Positions 34,701-49,700 of a stretch of DNA of 64,000 bases are shown here, piece by piece. The notes beneath the pieces were generated by a model. That model saw nothing but the letters and a program-made list of their open reading frames with translations. It did not search any database and was not told where the DNA came from. This DNA comes from Nemertoderma westbladi (lineage: Eukaryota; Xenacoelomorpha; Nemertodermatida; Nemertodermatidae). Within the stretch, counting starts at the first letter, position 1, and every line of letters begins with the position of its first letter. Location: the NCBI GenBank assembly GCA_032718475.1, contig JAUCBJ010006039.1, positions 21,680 through 85,679 of the forward strand. The letters are read 5' to 3'. The translations under genes and the position numbers were made by a program.

Positions 34701-37700
34701 CTGAATTTGGGATGGAACTGCATTGTATTGGTTGAAATATAACCAATCATATAAGTAGAGGAGCAGTCTGAATTTGGGATGGAACTGCATTGTATTGGTT
34801 GAAATATAACCAATCATATAAGTAGAGGAGCAGTCTGAATTTGGGATGGAACTGCATTGTATTGGTTGAAATATAACCAATCATATAAGTAGAGGAGCAG
34901 TCTGAATTTGGGATAGAACTGCATTGTATTGGTTGAAATATAACCAATCATATAAGTAGAGGAGCAGTCTGAATTTGGGATGGAACTGCATTGTATTGGT
35001 TGAAATATAACCAATCATATAAGTAGAGGAGCAGTCTGAATTTGGGATGGAACTGCATTGTATTGGTTGAAATATAACCAATCATATAAGTAGAGGAGCA
35101 GTCTGAATTTGGGATGGAACTGCATTGTATTGGTTGAAATATAACCAATCATATAAGTAGAGGAGCAGTCTGAATTTGGGATGGAACTGCATTGTATTGG
35201 TTGAAATATAACCAATCATATAAGTAGAGGAGCAGTCTGAATTTGGGATGGAACTGCATTGTATTGGTTGAAATATAACCAATCATATAAGTAGAGGAGC
35301 AGTCTGAATTTGGGATGGAACTGCATTGTATTGGTTGAAATATAACCAATCATATAAGTAGAGGAGCAGTCTGAATTTGGGATGGAACTGCATTGTATTG
35401 GTTGAAATATAACCAATCATATAAGTAGAGGAGCAGTCTGAATTTGGGATAGAACTGCATTGTATTGGTTGAAATATAACCAATCATATAAGTAGAGGAG
35501 CAGTCTGAATTTGGGATAGAACTGCATTGTATTGGTTGAAATATAACCAATCATATAAGTAGAGGAGCAGTCTGAATTTGGGATGGAACTGCATTGTATT
35601 GGTTGAAATATAACCAATCATATAAGTAGAGGAGCAGTCTGAATTTGGGATGGAACTGCATTGTATTGGTTGAAATATAACCAATCATATAAGTAGAGGA
35701 GCAGTCTGAATTTGGGATGGAACTGCATTGTATTGGTTGAAATATAACCAATCATATAAGTAGAGGGGCAGTCTGAATTTGGGATAGAACTGCATTGTAT
35801 TGGTTGAAATATAACCAATCATATAAGTAGAGGAGCAGTCTGAATTTGGGATGGAACTGCATTGTATTGGTTGAAATATAACCAATCATATAAGTAGAGG
35901 AGCAGTCTGAATTTGGGATGGAACTGCATTGTATTGGTAGAAATATAACCAATCATATAAGTAGAGGAGCAGTCTGAATTTGGGATGGAACTGCATTGTA
36001 TTGGTTGAAATATAACCAATCATATAAGTAGAGGGGCAGTCTGAATTTGGGATGGAACTGCATTGTATTGGTAGAAATATAACCAATCATATAAGTAGAG
36101 GAGCGGTCTGAATTTGGGATGGAACTGCATTGTATTGGTTGAAATATAACCAATCATATAAGTAGAGGGGCAGTCTGAATTTGGGATGGAACTGCATTGT
36201 ATTGGTAGAAATATAACCAATCATATAAGTAGAGGAGCAGTCTGAATTTGGGATGGAACTGCATTGTATTGGTTGAAATATAACCAATCATATAAGTAGA
36301 GGGGCAGTCTGAATTTGGGATAGAACTGCATTGTATTGGTTGAAATATAACCAATCATATAAGTAGAGGAGCAGTCTGAATTTGGGATGGAACTGCATTG
36401 TATTGGTAGAAATATAACCAATCATATAAGTAGAGGGGCAGTCTGAATTTGGGATGGAACTGCATTGTATTGGTAGAAATATAACCAATCATATAAGTAG
36501 AGGGGCAGTCTGAATTTGGGATAGAACTGCATTGTATTGGTTGAAATATAACCAATCATATAAGTAGAGGAGCAGTCTGAATTTGGGATGGAACTGCATT
36601 GTATTGGTTGAAATATAACCAATCATATAAGTAGAGGAGCAGTCTGAATTTGGGATAGAACTGCATTGTATTGGTTGAAATATAACCAATCATATAAGTA
36701 GAGGAGCAGTCTGAATTTGGGATGGAACTGCATTGTATTGGTTGAAATATAACCAATCATATAAGTAGAGGAGCAGTCTGAATTTGGGATGGAACTGCAT
36801 TGTATTGGTTGAAATATAACCAATCATATAAGTAGAGGAGCGGTCTGAATTTGGGATGGAACTGCATTGTATTGGTTGAAATATAACCAATCATATAAGT
36901 AGAGGAGCAGTCTGAATTTGGGATGGAACTGCATTGTATTGGTTGAAATATAACCAATCATATAAGTAGAGGAGCAGTCTGAATTTGGGATGGAACTGCA
37001 TTGTATTGGTTGAAATATAACCAATCATATAAGTAGAGGAGCAGTCTGAATTTGGGATGGAACTGCATTGTATTGGTTGAAATATAACCAATCATATAAG
37101 TAGAGGAGCAGTCTGAATTTGGGATGGAACTGCATTGTATTGGTTGAAATATAACCAATCATATAAGTAGAGGAGCAGTCTGAATTTGGGATGGAACTGC
37201 ATTGTATTGGTTGAAATATAACCAATCATATAAGTAGAGGAGCAGTCTGAATTTGGGATGGAACTGCATTGTATTGGTTGAAATATAACCAATCATATAA
37301 GTAGAGGAGCAGTCTGAATTTGGGATGGAACTGCATTGTATTGGTTGAAATATAACCAATCATATAAGTAGAGGAGCAGTCTGAATTTGGGATGGAACTG
37401 CATTGTATTGGTTGAAATATAACCAATCATATAAGTAGAGGGGCAGTCTGAATTTGGGATGGAACTGCATTGTATTGGTTGAAATATAACCAATCATATA
37501 AGTAGAGGGGCAGTCTGAATTTGGGATAGAACTGCATTGTATTGGTTGAAATATAACCAATCATATAAGTAGAGGAGCGGTCTGAATTTGGGATAGAACT
37601 GCATTGTATTGGTAGAAATATAACCAATCATATAAGTAGAGGGGCAGTCTGAATTTGGGATGGAACTGCATTGTATTGGTTGAAATATAACCAATCATAT

Positions 37701-40700
37701 AAGTAGAGGAGCAGTCTGAATTTGGGATGGAACTGCATTGTATTGGTTGAAATATAACCAATCATATAAGTAGAGGAGCAGTCTGAATTTGGGATGGAAC
37801 TGCATTGTATTGGTTGAAATATAACCAATCATATAAGTAGAGGGGCAGTCTGAATTTGGGATGGAACTGCATTGTATTGGTTGAAATATAACCAATCATA
37901 TAAGTAGAGGGGCAGTCTGAATTTGGGATGGAACTGCATTGTATTGGTTGAAATATAACCAATCATATAAGTAGAGGAGCAGTCTGAATTTGGGATGGAA
38001 CTGCATTGTATTGGTTGAAATATAACCAATCATATAAGTAGAGGGGCAGTCTGAATTTGGGATGGAACTGCATTGTATTGGTTGAAATATAACCAATCAT
38101 ATAAGTAGAGGGGCAGTCTGAATTTGGGATGGAACTGCATTGTATTGGTTGAAATATAACCAATCATATAAGTAGAGGAGCGGTCTGAATTTGGGATGGA
38201 ACTGCATTGTATTGGTTGAAATATAACCAATCATATAAGTAGAGGAGCAGTCTGAATTTGGGATGGAACTGCATTGTATTGGTTGAAATATAACCAATCA
38301 TATAAGTAGAGGAGCAGTCTGAATTTGGGATGGAACTGCATTGTATTGGTTGAAATATAACCAATCATATAAGTAGAGGAGCAGTCTGAATTTGGGATAG
38401 AACTGCATTGTATTGGTTGAAATATAACCAATCATATAAGTAGAGGAGCAGTCTGAATTTGGGATGGAACTGCATTGTATTGGTTGAAATATAACCAATC
38501 ATATAAGTAGAGGGGCAGTCTGAATTTGGGATGGAACTGCATTGTATTGGTAGAAATATAACCAATCATATAAGTAGAGGGGCAGTCTGAATTTGGGATG
38601 GAACTGCATTGTATTGGTAGAAATATAACCAATCATATAAGTAGAGGGGCAGTCTGAATTTGGGATGGAACTGCATTGTATTGGTTGAAATATAACCAAT
38701 CATATAAGTAGAGGAGCAGTCTGAATTTGGGATAGAACTGCATTGTATTGGTTGAAATATAACCAATCATATAAGTAGAGGGGCAGTCTGAATTTGGGAT
38801 GGAACTGCATTGTATTGGTTGAAATATAACCAATCATATAAGTAGAGGGGCAGTCTGAATTTGGGATAGAACTGCATTGTATTGGTTGAAATATAACCAA
38901 TCATATAAGTAGAGGGGCAGTCTGAATTTGGGATGGAACTGCATTGTATTGGTTGAAATATAACCAATCATATAAGTAGAGGGGCAGTCTGAATTTGGGA
39001 TGGAACTGCATTGTATTGGTTGAAATATAACCAATCATATAAGTAGAGGGGCAGTCTGAATTTGGGATGGAACTGCATTGTATTGGTTGAAATATAACCA
39101 ATCATATAAGTAGAGGGGCAGTCTGAATTTGGGATAGAACTGCATTGTATTGGTTGAAATATAACCAATCATATAAGTAGAGGAGCGGTCTGAATTTGGG
39201 ATAGAACTGCATTGTATTGGTTGAAATATAACCAATCATATAAGTAGAGGAGCAGTCTGAATTTGGGATGGAACTGCATTGTATTGGTTGAAATATAACC
39301 AATCATATAAGTAGAGGAGCAGTCTGAATTTGGGATGGAACTGCATTGTATTGGTTGAAATATAACCAATCATATAAGTAGAGGAGCAGTCTGAATTTGG
39401 GATAGAACTGCATTGTATTGGTTGAAATATAACCAATCATATAAGTAGAGGAGCAGTCTTAATTTGGGATGGAACTGCATTGTATTGGTAGAAATATAAC
39501 CAATCATATAAGTAGAGGGGCAGTCTGAATTTGGGATAGAACTGCATTGTATTGGTTGAAATATAACCAATCATATAAGTAGAGGAGCAGTCTTAATTTG
39601 GGATGGAACTGCATTGTATTGGTAGAAATATAACCAATCATATAAGTAGAGGGGCAGTCTGAATTTGGGATAGAACTGCATTGTATTGGTTGAAATATAA
39701 CCAATCATATAAGTAGAGGAGCGGTCTGAATTTGGGATGGAACTGCATTGTATTGGTTGAAATATAACCAATCATATAAGTAGAGGAGCAGTCTGAATTT
39801 GGGATGGAACTGCATTGTATTGGTTGAAATATAACCAATCATATAAGTAGAGGGGCAGTCTGAATTTGGGATGGAACTGCATTGTATTGGTTGAAATATA
39901 ACCAATCATATAAGTAGAGGGGCAGTCTGAATTTGGGATGGAACTGCATTGTATTGGTAGAAATATAACCAATCATATAAGTAGAGGGGCAGTCTGAATT
40001 TGGGATGGAACTGCATTGTATTGGTTGAAATATAACCAATCATATAAGTAGAGGAGCAGTCTGAATTTGGGATGGACCTGCATTGTATTGGTTGAAATAT
40101 AACCAATCATATAAGTAGAGGAGCAGTCTGAATTTGGGATGGAACTGCATTGTATTGGTTGAAATATAACCAATCATATAAGTAGAGGAGCAGTCTGAAT
40201 TTGGGATAGAACTGCATTGTATTGGTTGAAATATAACCAATCATATAAGTAGAGGAGCAGTCTGAATTTGGGATGGAACTGCATTGTATTGGTTGAAATA
40301 TAACCAATCATATAAGTAGAGGAGCAGTCTGAATTTGGGATAGAACTGCATTGTATTGGTTGAAATATAACCAATCATATAAGTAGAGGAGCAGTCTGAA
40401 TTTGGGATGGAACTGCATTGTATTGGTTGAAATATAACCAATCATATAAGTAGAGGAGCAGTCTGAATTTGGGATAGAACTGCATTGTATTGGTTGAAAT
40501 ATAACCAATCATATAAGTAGAGGAGCAGTCTTAATTTGGGATGGAACTGCATTGTATTGGTAGAAATATAACCAATCATATAAGTAGAGGGGCAGTCTGA
40601 ATTTGGGATAGAACTGCATTGTATTGGTTGAAATATAACCAATCATATAAGTAGAGGGGCAGTCTGAATTTGGGATAGAACTGCATTGTATTGGTTGAAA

Positions 40701-43700
40701 TATAACCAATCATATAAGTAGAGGAGCAGTCTTAATTTGGGATGGAACTGCATTGTATTGGTAGAAATATAACCAATCATATAAGTAGAGGGGCAGTCTG
40801 AATTTGGGATAGAACTGCATTGTATTGGTTGAAATATAACCAATCATATAAGTAGAGGAGCGGTCTGAATTTGGGATGGAACTGCATTGTATTGGTTGAA
40901 ATATAACCAATCATATAAGTAGAGGAGCAGTCTGAATTTGGGATGGAACTGCATTGTATTGGTTGAAATATAACCAATCATATAAGTAGAGGGGCAGTCT
41001 GAATTTGGGATGGAACTGCATTGTATTGGTTGAAATATAACCAATCATATAAGTAGAGGGGCAGTCTGAATTTGGGATGGAACTGCATTGTATTGGTAGA
41101 AATATAACCAATCATATAAGTAGAGGGGCAGTCTGAATTTGGGATGGAACTGCATTGTATTGGTTGAAATATAACCAATCATATAAGTAGAGGAGCAGTC
41201 TGAATTTGGGATGGACCTGCATTGTATTGGTTGAAATATAACCAATCATATAAGTAGAGGAGCAGTCTGAATTTGGGATGGAACTGCATTGTATTGGTTG
41301 AAATATAACCAATCATATAAGTAGAGGAGCAGTCTGAATTTGGGATGGAACTGCATTGTATTGGTTGAAATATAACCAATCATATAAGTAGAGGAGCAGT
41401 CTGAATTTGGGATGGAACTGCATTGTATTGGTTGAAATATAACCAATCATATAAGTAGAGGGGCAGTCTGAATTTGGGATGGAACTGCATTGTATTGGTA
41501 GAAATATAACCAATCATATAAGTAGAGGGGCAGTCTGAATTTGGGATGGAACTGCATTGTATTGGTAGAAATATAACCAATCATATAAGTAGAGCGGCAG
41601 TCTGAATTTGGGATAGAACTGCATTGTATTGGTTGAAATATAACCAATCATATAAGTAGAGGAGCAGTCTGAATTTGGGATGGAACTGCATTGTATTGGT
41701 TGAAATATAACCAATCATATAAGTAGAGCGGCAGTCTGAATTTGGGATAGAACTGCATTGTATTGGTTGAAATATAACCAATCATATAAGTAGAGGGGCA
41801 GTCTGAATTTGGGATAGAACTGCATTGTATTGGTTGAAATATAACCAATCATATAAGTAGAGGGGCAGTCTGAATTTGGGATAGAACTGCATTGTATTGG
41901 TTGAAATATAACCAATCATATAAGTAGAGGAGCAGTCTGAATTTGGGATGGAACTGCATTGTATTGGTTGAAATATAACCAATCATATAAGTAGAGGAGC
42001 AGTCTGAATTTGGGATGGAACTGCATTGTATTGGTTGAAATATAACCAATCATATAAGTAGAGGGGCAGTCTGAATTTGGGATAGAACTGCATTGTATTG
42101 GTTGAAATATAACCAATCATATAAGTAGAGGAGCGGTCTGAATTTGGGATGGAACTGCATTGTATTGGTTGAAATATAACCAATCATATAAGTAGAGGGG
42201 CAGTCTGAATTTGGGATGGAACTGCATTGTATTGGTTGAAATATAACCAATCATATAAGTAGAGGAGCAGTCTGAATTTGGGATGGAACTGCATTGTATT
42301 GGTTGAAATATAACCAATCATATAAGTAGAGGGGCAGTCTGAATTTGGGATAGAACTGCATTGTATTGGTTGAAATATAACCAATCATATAAGTAGAGGA
42401 GCGGTCTGAATTTGGGATGGAACTGCATTGTATTGGTTGAAATATAACCAATCATATAAGTAGAGGGGCAGTCTGAATTTGGGATAGAACTGCATTGTAT
42501 TGGTTGAAATATAACCAATCATATAAGTAGAGGAGCGGTCTGAATTTGGGATGGAACTGCATTGTATTGGTTGAAATATAACCAATCATATAAGTAGAGG
42601 GGCAGTCTGAATTTGGGATGGAACTGCATTGTATTGGTTGAAATATAACCAATCATATAAGTAGAGGGGCAGTCTGAATTTGGGATGGAACTGCATTGTA
42701 TTGGTTGAAATATAACCAATCATATAAGTAGAGGAGCAGTCTGAATTTGGGATGGAACTGCATTGTATTGGTAGAAATATAACCAATCATATAAGTAGAG
42801 GGGCAGTCTGAATTTGGGATGGAACTGCATTGTATTGGTTGAAATATAACCAATCATATAAGTAGAGGAGCAGTCTGAATTTGGGATGGAACTGCATTGT
42901 ATTGGTTGAAATATAACCAATCATATAAGTAGAGGAGCAGTCTGAATTTGGGATGGAACTGCATTGTATTGGTTGAAATATAACCAATCATATAAGTAGA
43001 GGAGCAGTCTGAATTTGGGATGGACCTGCATTGTATTGGTTGAAATATAACCAATCATATAAGTAGAGGAGCAGTCTGAATTTGGGATGGAACTGCATTG
43101 TATTGGTTGAAATATAACCAATCATATAAGTAGAGGAGCAGTCTGAATTTGGGATGGAACTGCATTGTATTGGTTGAAATATAACCAATCATATAAGTAG
43201 AGGAGCAGTCTGAATTTGGGATGGAACTGCATTGTATTGGTTGAAATATAACCAATCATATAAGTAGAGGGGCAGTCTGAATTTGGGATAGAACTGCATT
43301 GTATTGGTTGAAATATAACCAATCATATAAGTAGAGGGGCAGTCTGAATTTGGGATAGAACTGCATTGTATTGGTTGAAATATAACCAATCATATAAGTA
43401 GAGGAGCAGTCTGAATTTGGGATGGAACTGCATTGTATTGGTAGAAATATAACCAATCATATAAGTAGAGGGGCAGTCTGAATTTGGGATGGAACTGCAT
43501 TGTATTGGTAGAAATATAACCAATCATATAAGTAGAGGGGCAGTCTGAATTTGGGATGGAACTGCATTGTATTGGTTGAAATATAACCAATCATATAAGT
43601 AGAGGAGCAGTCTGAATTTGGGATGGAACTGCATTGTATTGGTTGAAATATAACCAATCATATAAGTAGAGGGGCAGTCTGAATTTGGGATGGAACTGCA

Positions 43701-46700
43701 TTGTATTGGTTGAAATATAACCAATCATATAAGTAGAGGGGCAGTCTGAATTTGGGATAGAACTGCATTGTATTGGTTGAAATATAACCAATCATATAAG
43801 TAGAGGAGCAGTCTGAATTTGGGATGGAACTGCATTGTATTGGTAGAAATATAACCAATCATATAAGTAGAGGGGCAGTCTGAATTTGGGATGGAACTGC
43901 ATTGTATTGGTAGAAATATAACCAATCATATAAGTAGAGGAGCAGTCTGAATTTGGGATGGAACTGCATTGTATTGGTTGAAATATAACCAATCATATAA
44001 GTAGAGGAGCAGTCTGAATTTGGGATGGACCTGCATTGTATTGGTTGAAATATAACCAATCATATAAGTAGAGGAGCAGTCTGAATTTGGGATGGAACTG
44101 CATTGTATTGGTTGAAATATAACCAATCATATAAGTAGAGGAGCAGTCTGAATTTGGGATGGACCTGCATTGTATTGGTTGAAATATAACCAATCATATA
44201 AGTAGAGGAGCAGTCTGAATTTGGGATGGAACTGCATTGTATTGGTTGAAATATAACCAATCATATAAGTAGAGGAGCAGTCTGAATTTGGGATGGAACT
44301 GCATTGTATTGGTTGAAATATAACCAATCATATAAGTAGAGTGGCAGTCTGAATTTGGGATGGAACTGCATTGTATTGGTTGAAATATAACCAATCATAT
44401 AAGTAGAGGAGCAGTCTGAATTTGGGATGGAACTGCATTGTATTGGTAGAAATATAACCAATCATATAAGTAGAGGGGCAGTCTGAATTTGGGATGGAAC
44501 TGCATTGTATTGGTTGAAATATAACCAATCATATAAGTAGAGGAGCAGTCTGAATTTGGGATGGACCTGCATTGTATTGGTTGAAATATAACCAATCATA
44601 TAAGTAGAGGAGCAGTCTGAATTTGGGATGGAACTGCATTGTATTGGTTGAAATATAACCAATCATATAAGTAGAGGAGCAGTCTGAATTTGGGATGGAC
44701 CTGCATTGTATTGGTTGAAATATAACCAATCATATAAGTAGAGGAGCAGTCTGAATTTGGGATAGAACTGCATTGTATTGGTTGAAATATAACCAATCAT
44801 ATAAGTAGAGGAGCAGTCTGAATTTGGGATGGAACTGCATTGTAATGGTAGAAATATAACCAATCATATAAGTAGAGGAGCAGTCTGAATTTGGGATGGA
44901 ACTGCATTGTATTGGTTGAAATATAACCAATCATATAAGTAGAGGAGCAGTCTGAATTTGGGATGGAACTGCATTGTATTGGTAGAAATATAACCAATCA
45001 TATAAGTAGAGGAGCAGTCTGAATTTGGGATAGAACTGCATTGTATTGGTTGAAATATAACCAATCATATAAGTAGAGGGGCAGTCTGAATTTGGGATGG
45101 AACTGCATTGTATTGGTAGAAATATAACCAATCATATAAGTAGAGGGGCAGTCTGAATTTGGGATGGAACTGCATTGTATTGGTTGAAATATAACCAATC
45201 ATATAAGTAGAGGGGCAGTCTGAATTTGGGATGGAACTGCATTGTATTGGTTGAAATATAACCAATCATATAAGTAGAGGGGCAGTCTGAATTTGGGATG
45301 GAACTGCATTGTATTGGTTGAAATATAACCAATCATATAAGTAGAGGAGCAGTCTGAATTTGGGATGGAACTGCATTGTAATGGTAGAAATATAACCAAT
45401 CATATAAGTAGAGGAGCAGTCTGAATTTGGGATGGAACTGCATTGTATTGGTTGAAATATAACCAATCATATAAGTAGAGGGGCAGTCTGAATTTGGGAT
45501 AGAACTGCATTGTATTGGTTGAAATATAACCAATCATATAAGTAGAGGGGCAGTCTGAATTTGGGATAGAACTGCATTGTATTGGTAGAAATATAACCAA
45601 TCATATAAGTAGAGGAGCAGTCTGAATTTGGGATGGAACTGCATTGTATTGGTTGAAATATAACCAATCATATAAGTAGAGGAGCGGTCTGAATTTGGGA
45701 TGGAACTGCATTGTATTGGTTGAAATATAACCAATCATATAAGTAGAGGAGCAGTCTGAATTTGGGATGGAACTGCATTGTATTGGTAGAAATATAACCA
45801 ATCATATAAGTAGAGGAGCAGTCTGAATTTGGGATGGAACTGCATTGTATTGGTTGAAATATAACCAATCATATAAGTAGAGGAGCAGTCTGAATTTGGG
45901 ATGGAACTGCATTGTATTGGTTGAAATATAACCAATCATATAAGTAGAGGGGCAGTCTGAATTTGGGATAGAACTGCATTGTATTGGTTGAAATATAACC
46001 AATCATATAAGTAGAGGGGCAGTCTGAATTTGGGATAGAACTGCATTGTATTGGTAGAAATATAACCAATCATATAAGTAGAGGAGCAGTCTGAATTTGG
46101 GATGGAACTGCATTGTATTGGTTGAAATATAACCAATCATATAAGTAGAGGAGCGGTCTGAATTTGGGATGGAACTGCATTGTATTGGTTGAAATATAAC
46201 CAATCATATAAGTAGAGGAGCAGTCTGAATTTGGGATGGAACTGCATTGTATTGGTAGAAATATAACCAATCATATAAGTAGAGGAGCAGTCTGAATTTG
46301 GGATGGAACTGCTTTGTATTGGTTGAAATATAACCAATCATATAAGTAGAGGAGCAGTCTGAATTTGGGATGGAACTGCATTGTATTGGTTGAAATATAA
46401 CCAATCATATAAGTAGAGGGGCAGTCTGAATTTGGGATAGAACTGCATTGTATTGGTTGAAATATAACCAATCATATAAGTAGAGGGGCAGTCTGAATTT
46501 GGGATAGAACTGCATTGTATTGGTTGAAATATAACCAATCATATAAGTAGAGGGGCAGTCTGAATTTGGGATAGAACTGCATTGTATTGGTTGAAATATA
46601 ACCAATCATATAAGTAGAGGGGCAGTCTGAATTTGGGATAGAACTGCATTGTATTGGTTGAAATATAACCAATCATATAAGTAGAGGGGCAGTCTGAATT

Positions 46701-49700
46701 TGGGATAGAACTGCATTGTATTGGTTGAAATATAACCAATCATATAAGTAGAGGAGCAGTCTGAATTTGGGATGGAACTGCATTGTTTTGGTTGAAATAT
46801 AACCAATCATATAAGTAGAGGAGCAGTCTGAATTTGGGATGGAACTGCATTGTATTGGTAGAAATATAACCAATCATATAAGTAGAGGGGCAGTCTGAAT
46901 TTGGGATAGAACTGCATTGTATTGGTTGAAATATAACCAATCATATAAGTAGAGGGGCAGTCTGAATTTGGGATGGAACTGCATTGTTTTGGTTGAAATA
47001 TAACCAATCATATAAGTAGAGGAGCAGTCTGAATTTGGGATGGAACTGCATTGTATTGGTTGAAATATAACCAATCATATAAGTAGAGGAGCAGTCTGAA
47101 TTTGGGATAGAACTGCATTGTAATGGTTGAAATATAACCAATCATATAAGTAGAGGAGCAGTCTGAATTTGGGATAGAACTGCATTGTATTGGTAGAAAT
47201 ATAACCAATCATATAAGTAGAGGGGCAGTCTGAATTTGGGATAGAACTGCATTGTATTGGTTGAAATATAACCAATCATATAAGTAGAGGGGCAGTCTGA
47301 ATTTGGGATGGAACTGCATTGTTTTGGTTGAAATATAACCAATCATATAAGTAGAGGAGCAGTCTGAATTTGGGATGGAACTGCATTGTATTGGTTGAAA
47401 TATAACCAATCATATAAGTAGAGGAGCAGTCTGAATTTGGGATAGAACTGCATTGTAATGGTTGAAATATAACCAATCATATAAGTAGAGGAGCAGTCTG
47501 AATTTGGGATAGAACTGCATTGTATTGGTAGAAATATAACCAATCATATAAGTAGAGGAGCAGTCTGAATTTGGGATGGAACTGCATTGTATTGGTTGAA
47601 ATATAACCAATCATATAAGTAGAGGAGCAGTCTGAATTTGGGATAGAACTGCATTGTAATGGTTGAAATATAACCAATCATATAAGTAGAGGAGCAGTCT
47701 GAATTTGGGATAGAACTGCATTGTAATGGTTGAAATATAACCAATCATATAAGTAGAGGAGCAGTCTGAATTTGGGATGGACCTGCATTGTAATGGTTGA
47801 AATATAACCAATCATATAAGTAGAGGAGCAGTCTGAATTTGGGATAGAACTGCATTGTATTGGTTGAAATATAACCAATCATATAAGTAGAGGGGCAGTC
47901 TGAATTTGGGATGGAACTGCATTGTATTGGTAGAAATATAACCAATCATATAAGTAGAGGGGCAGTCTGAATTTGGGATAGAACTGCATTGTAATGGTTG
48001 AAATATAACCAATCATATAAGTAGAGGAGCAGTCTGAATTTGGGATAGAACTGCATTGTAATGGTTGAAATATAACCAATCATATAAGTAGAGGAGCAGT
48101 CTGAATTTGGGATAGAACTGCATTGTAATGGTTGAAATATAACCAATCATATAAGTAGAGGAGCAGTCTGAATTTGGGATAGAACTGCATTGTATTGGTA
48201 GAAATATAACCAATCATATAAGTAGAGGAGCAGTCTGAATTTGGGATAGAACTGCATTGTATTGGTTGAAATATAACCAATCATATAAGTAGAGGGGCAG
48301 TCTGAATTTGGGATGGAACTGCATTGTATTGGTTGAAATATAACCAATCATATAAGTAGAGGGGCAGTCTGAATTTGGGATGGAACTGCATTGTAATGGT
48401 AGAAATATAACCAATCATATAAGTAGAGGAGCAGTCTGAATTTGGGATAGAACTGCATTGTATTGGTTGAAATATAACCAATCATATAAGTAGAGGGGCA
48501 GTCTGAATTTGGGATGGAACTGCATTGTATTGGTTGAAATATAACCAATCATATAAGTAGAGGAGCAGTCTGAATTTGGGATAGAACTGCATTGTATTGG
48601 TTGAAATATAACCAATCATATAAGTAGAGGGGCAGTCTGAATTTGGGATGGAACTGCATTGTATTGGTTGAAATATAACCAATCATATAAGTAGAGGGGC
48701 AGTCTGAATTTGGGATGGAACTGCATTGTATTGGTAGAAATATAACCAATCATATAAGTAGAGGAGCAGTCTGAATTTGGGATAGAACTGCATTGTATTG
48801 GTTGAAATATAACCAATCATATAAGTAGAGGGGCAGTCTGAATTTGGGATAGAACTGCATTGTATTGGTTGAAATATAACCAATCATATAAGTAGAGGAG
48901 CAGTCTGAATTTGGGATGGAACTGCATTGTATTGGTTGAAATATAACCAATCATATAAGTAGAGGGGCAGTCTGAATTTGGGATGGAACTGCATTGTATT
49001 GGTTGAAATATAACCAATCATATAAGTAGAGGGGCAGTCTGAATTTGGGATGGAACTGCATTGTATTGGTAGAAATATAACCAATCATATAAGTAGAGGA
49101 GCAGTCTGAATTTGGGATGGAACTGCATTGTATTGGTTGAAATATAACCAATCATATAAGTAGAGGGGCAGTCTGAATTTGGGATGGAACTGCATTGTAT
49201 TGGTTGAAATATAACCAATCATATAAGTAGAGGAGCAGTCTGAATTTGGGATGGAACTGCATTGTATTGGTTGAAATATAACCAATCATATAAGTAGAGG
49301 AGCAGTCTGAATTTGGGATAGAACTGCATTGTATTGGTTGAAATATAACCAATCATATAAGTAGAGGAGCAGTCTGAATTTGGGATGGAACTGCATTGTA
49401 TTGGTTGAAATATAACCAATCATATAAGTAGAGGGGCAGTCTGAATTTGGGATGGAACTGCATTGTATTGGTTGAAATATAACCAATCATATAAGTAGAG
49501 GAGCAGTCTGAATTTGGGATGGAACTGCATTGTATTGGTTGAAATATAACCAATCATATAAGTAGAGGAGCAGTCTGAATTTGGGATGGAACTGGTTTGT
49601 ATTGGTTGAAATATAACCAATCATATAAGTAGAGGAGCAGTCTGAATTTGGGATGGAACTGGTTTGTATTGGTTGAAATATAACCAATCATATAAGTAGA

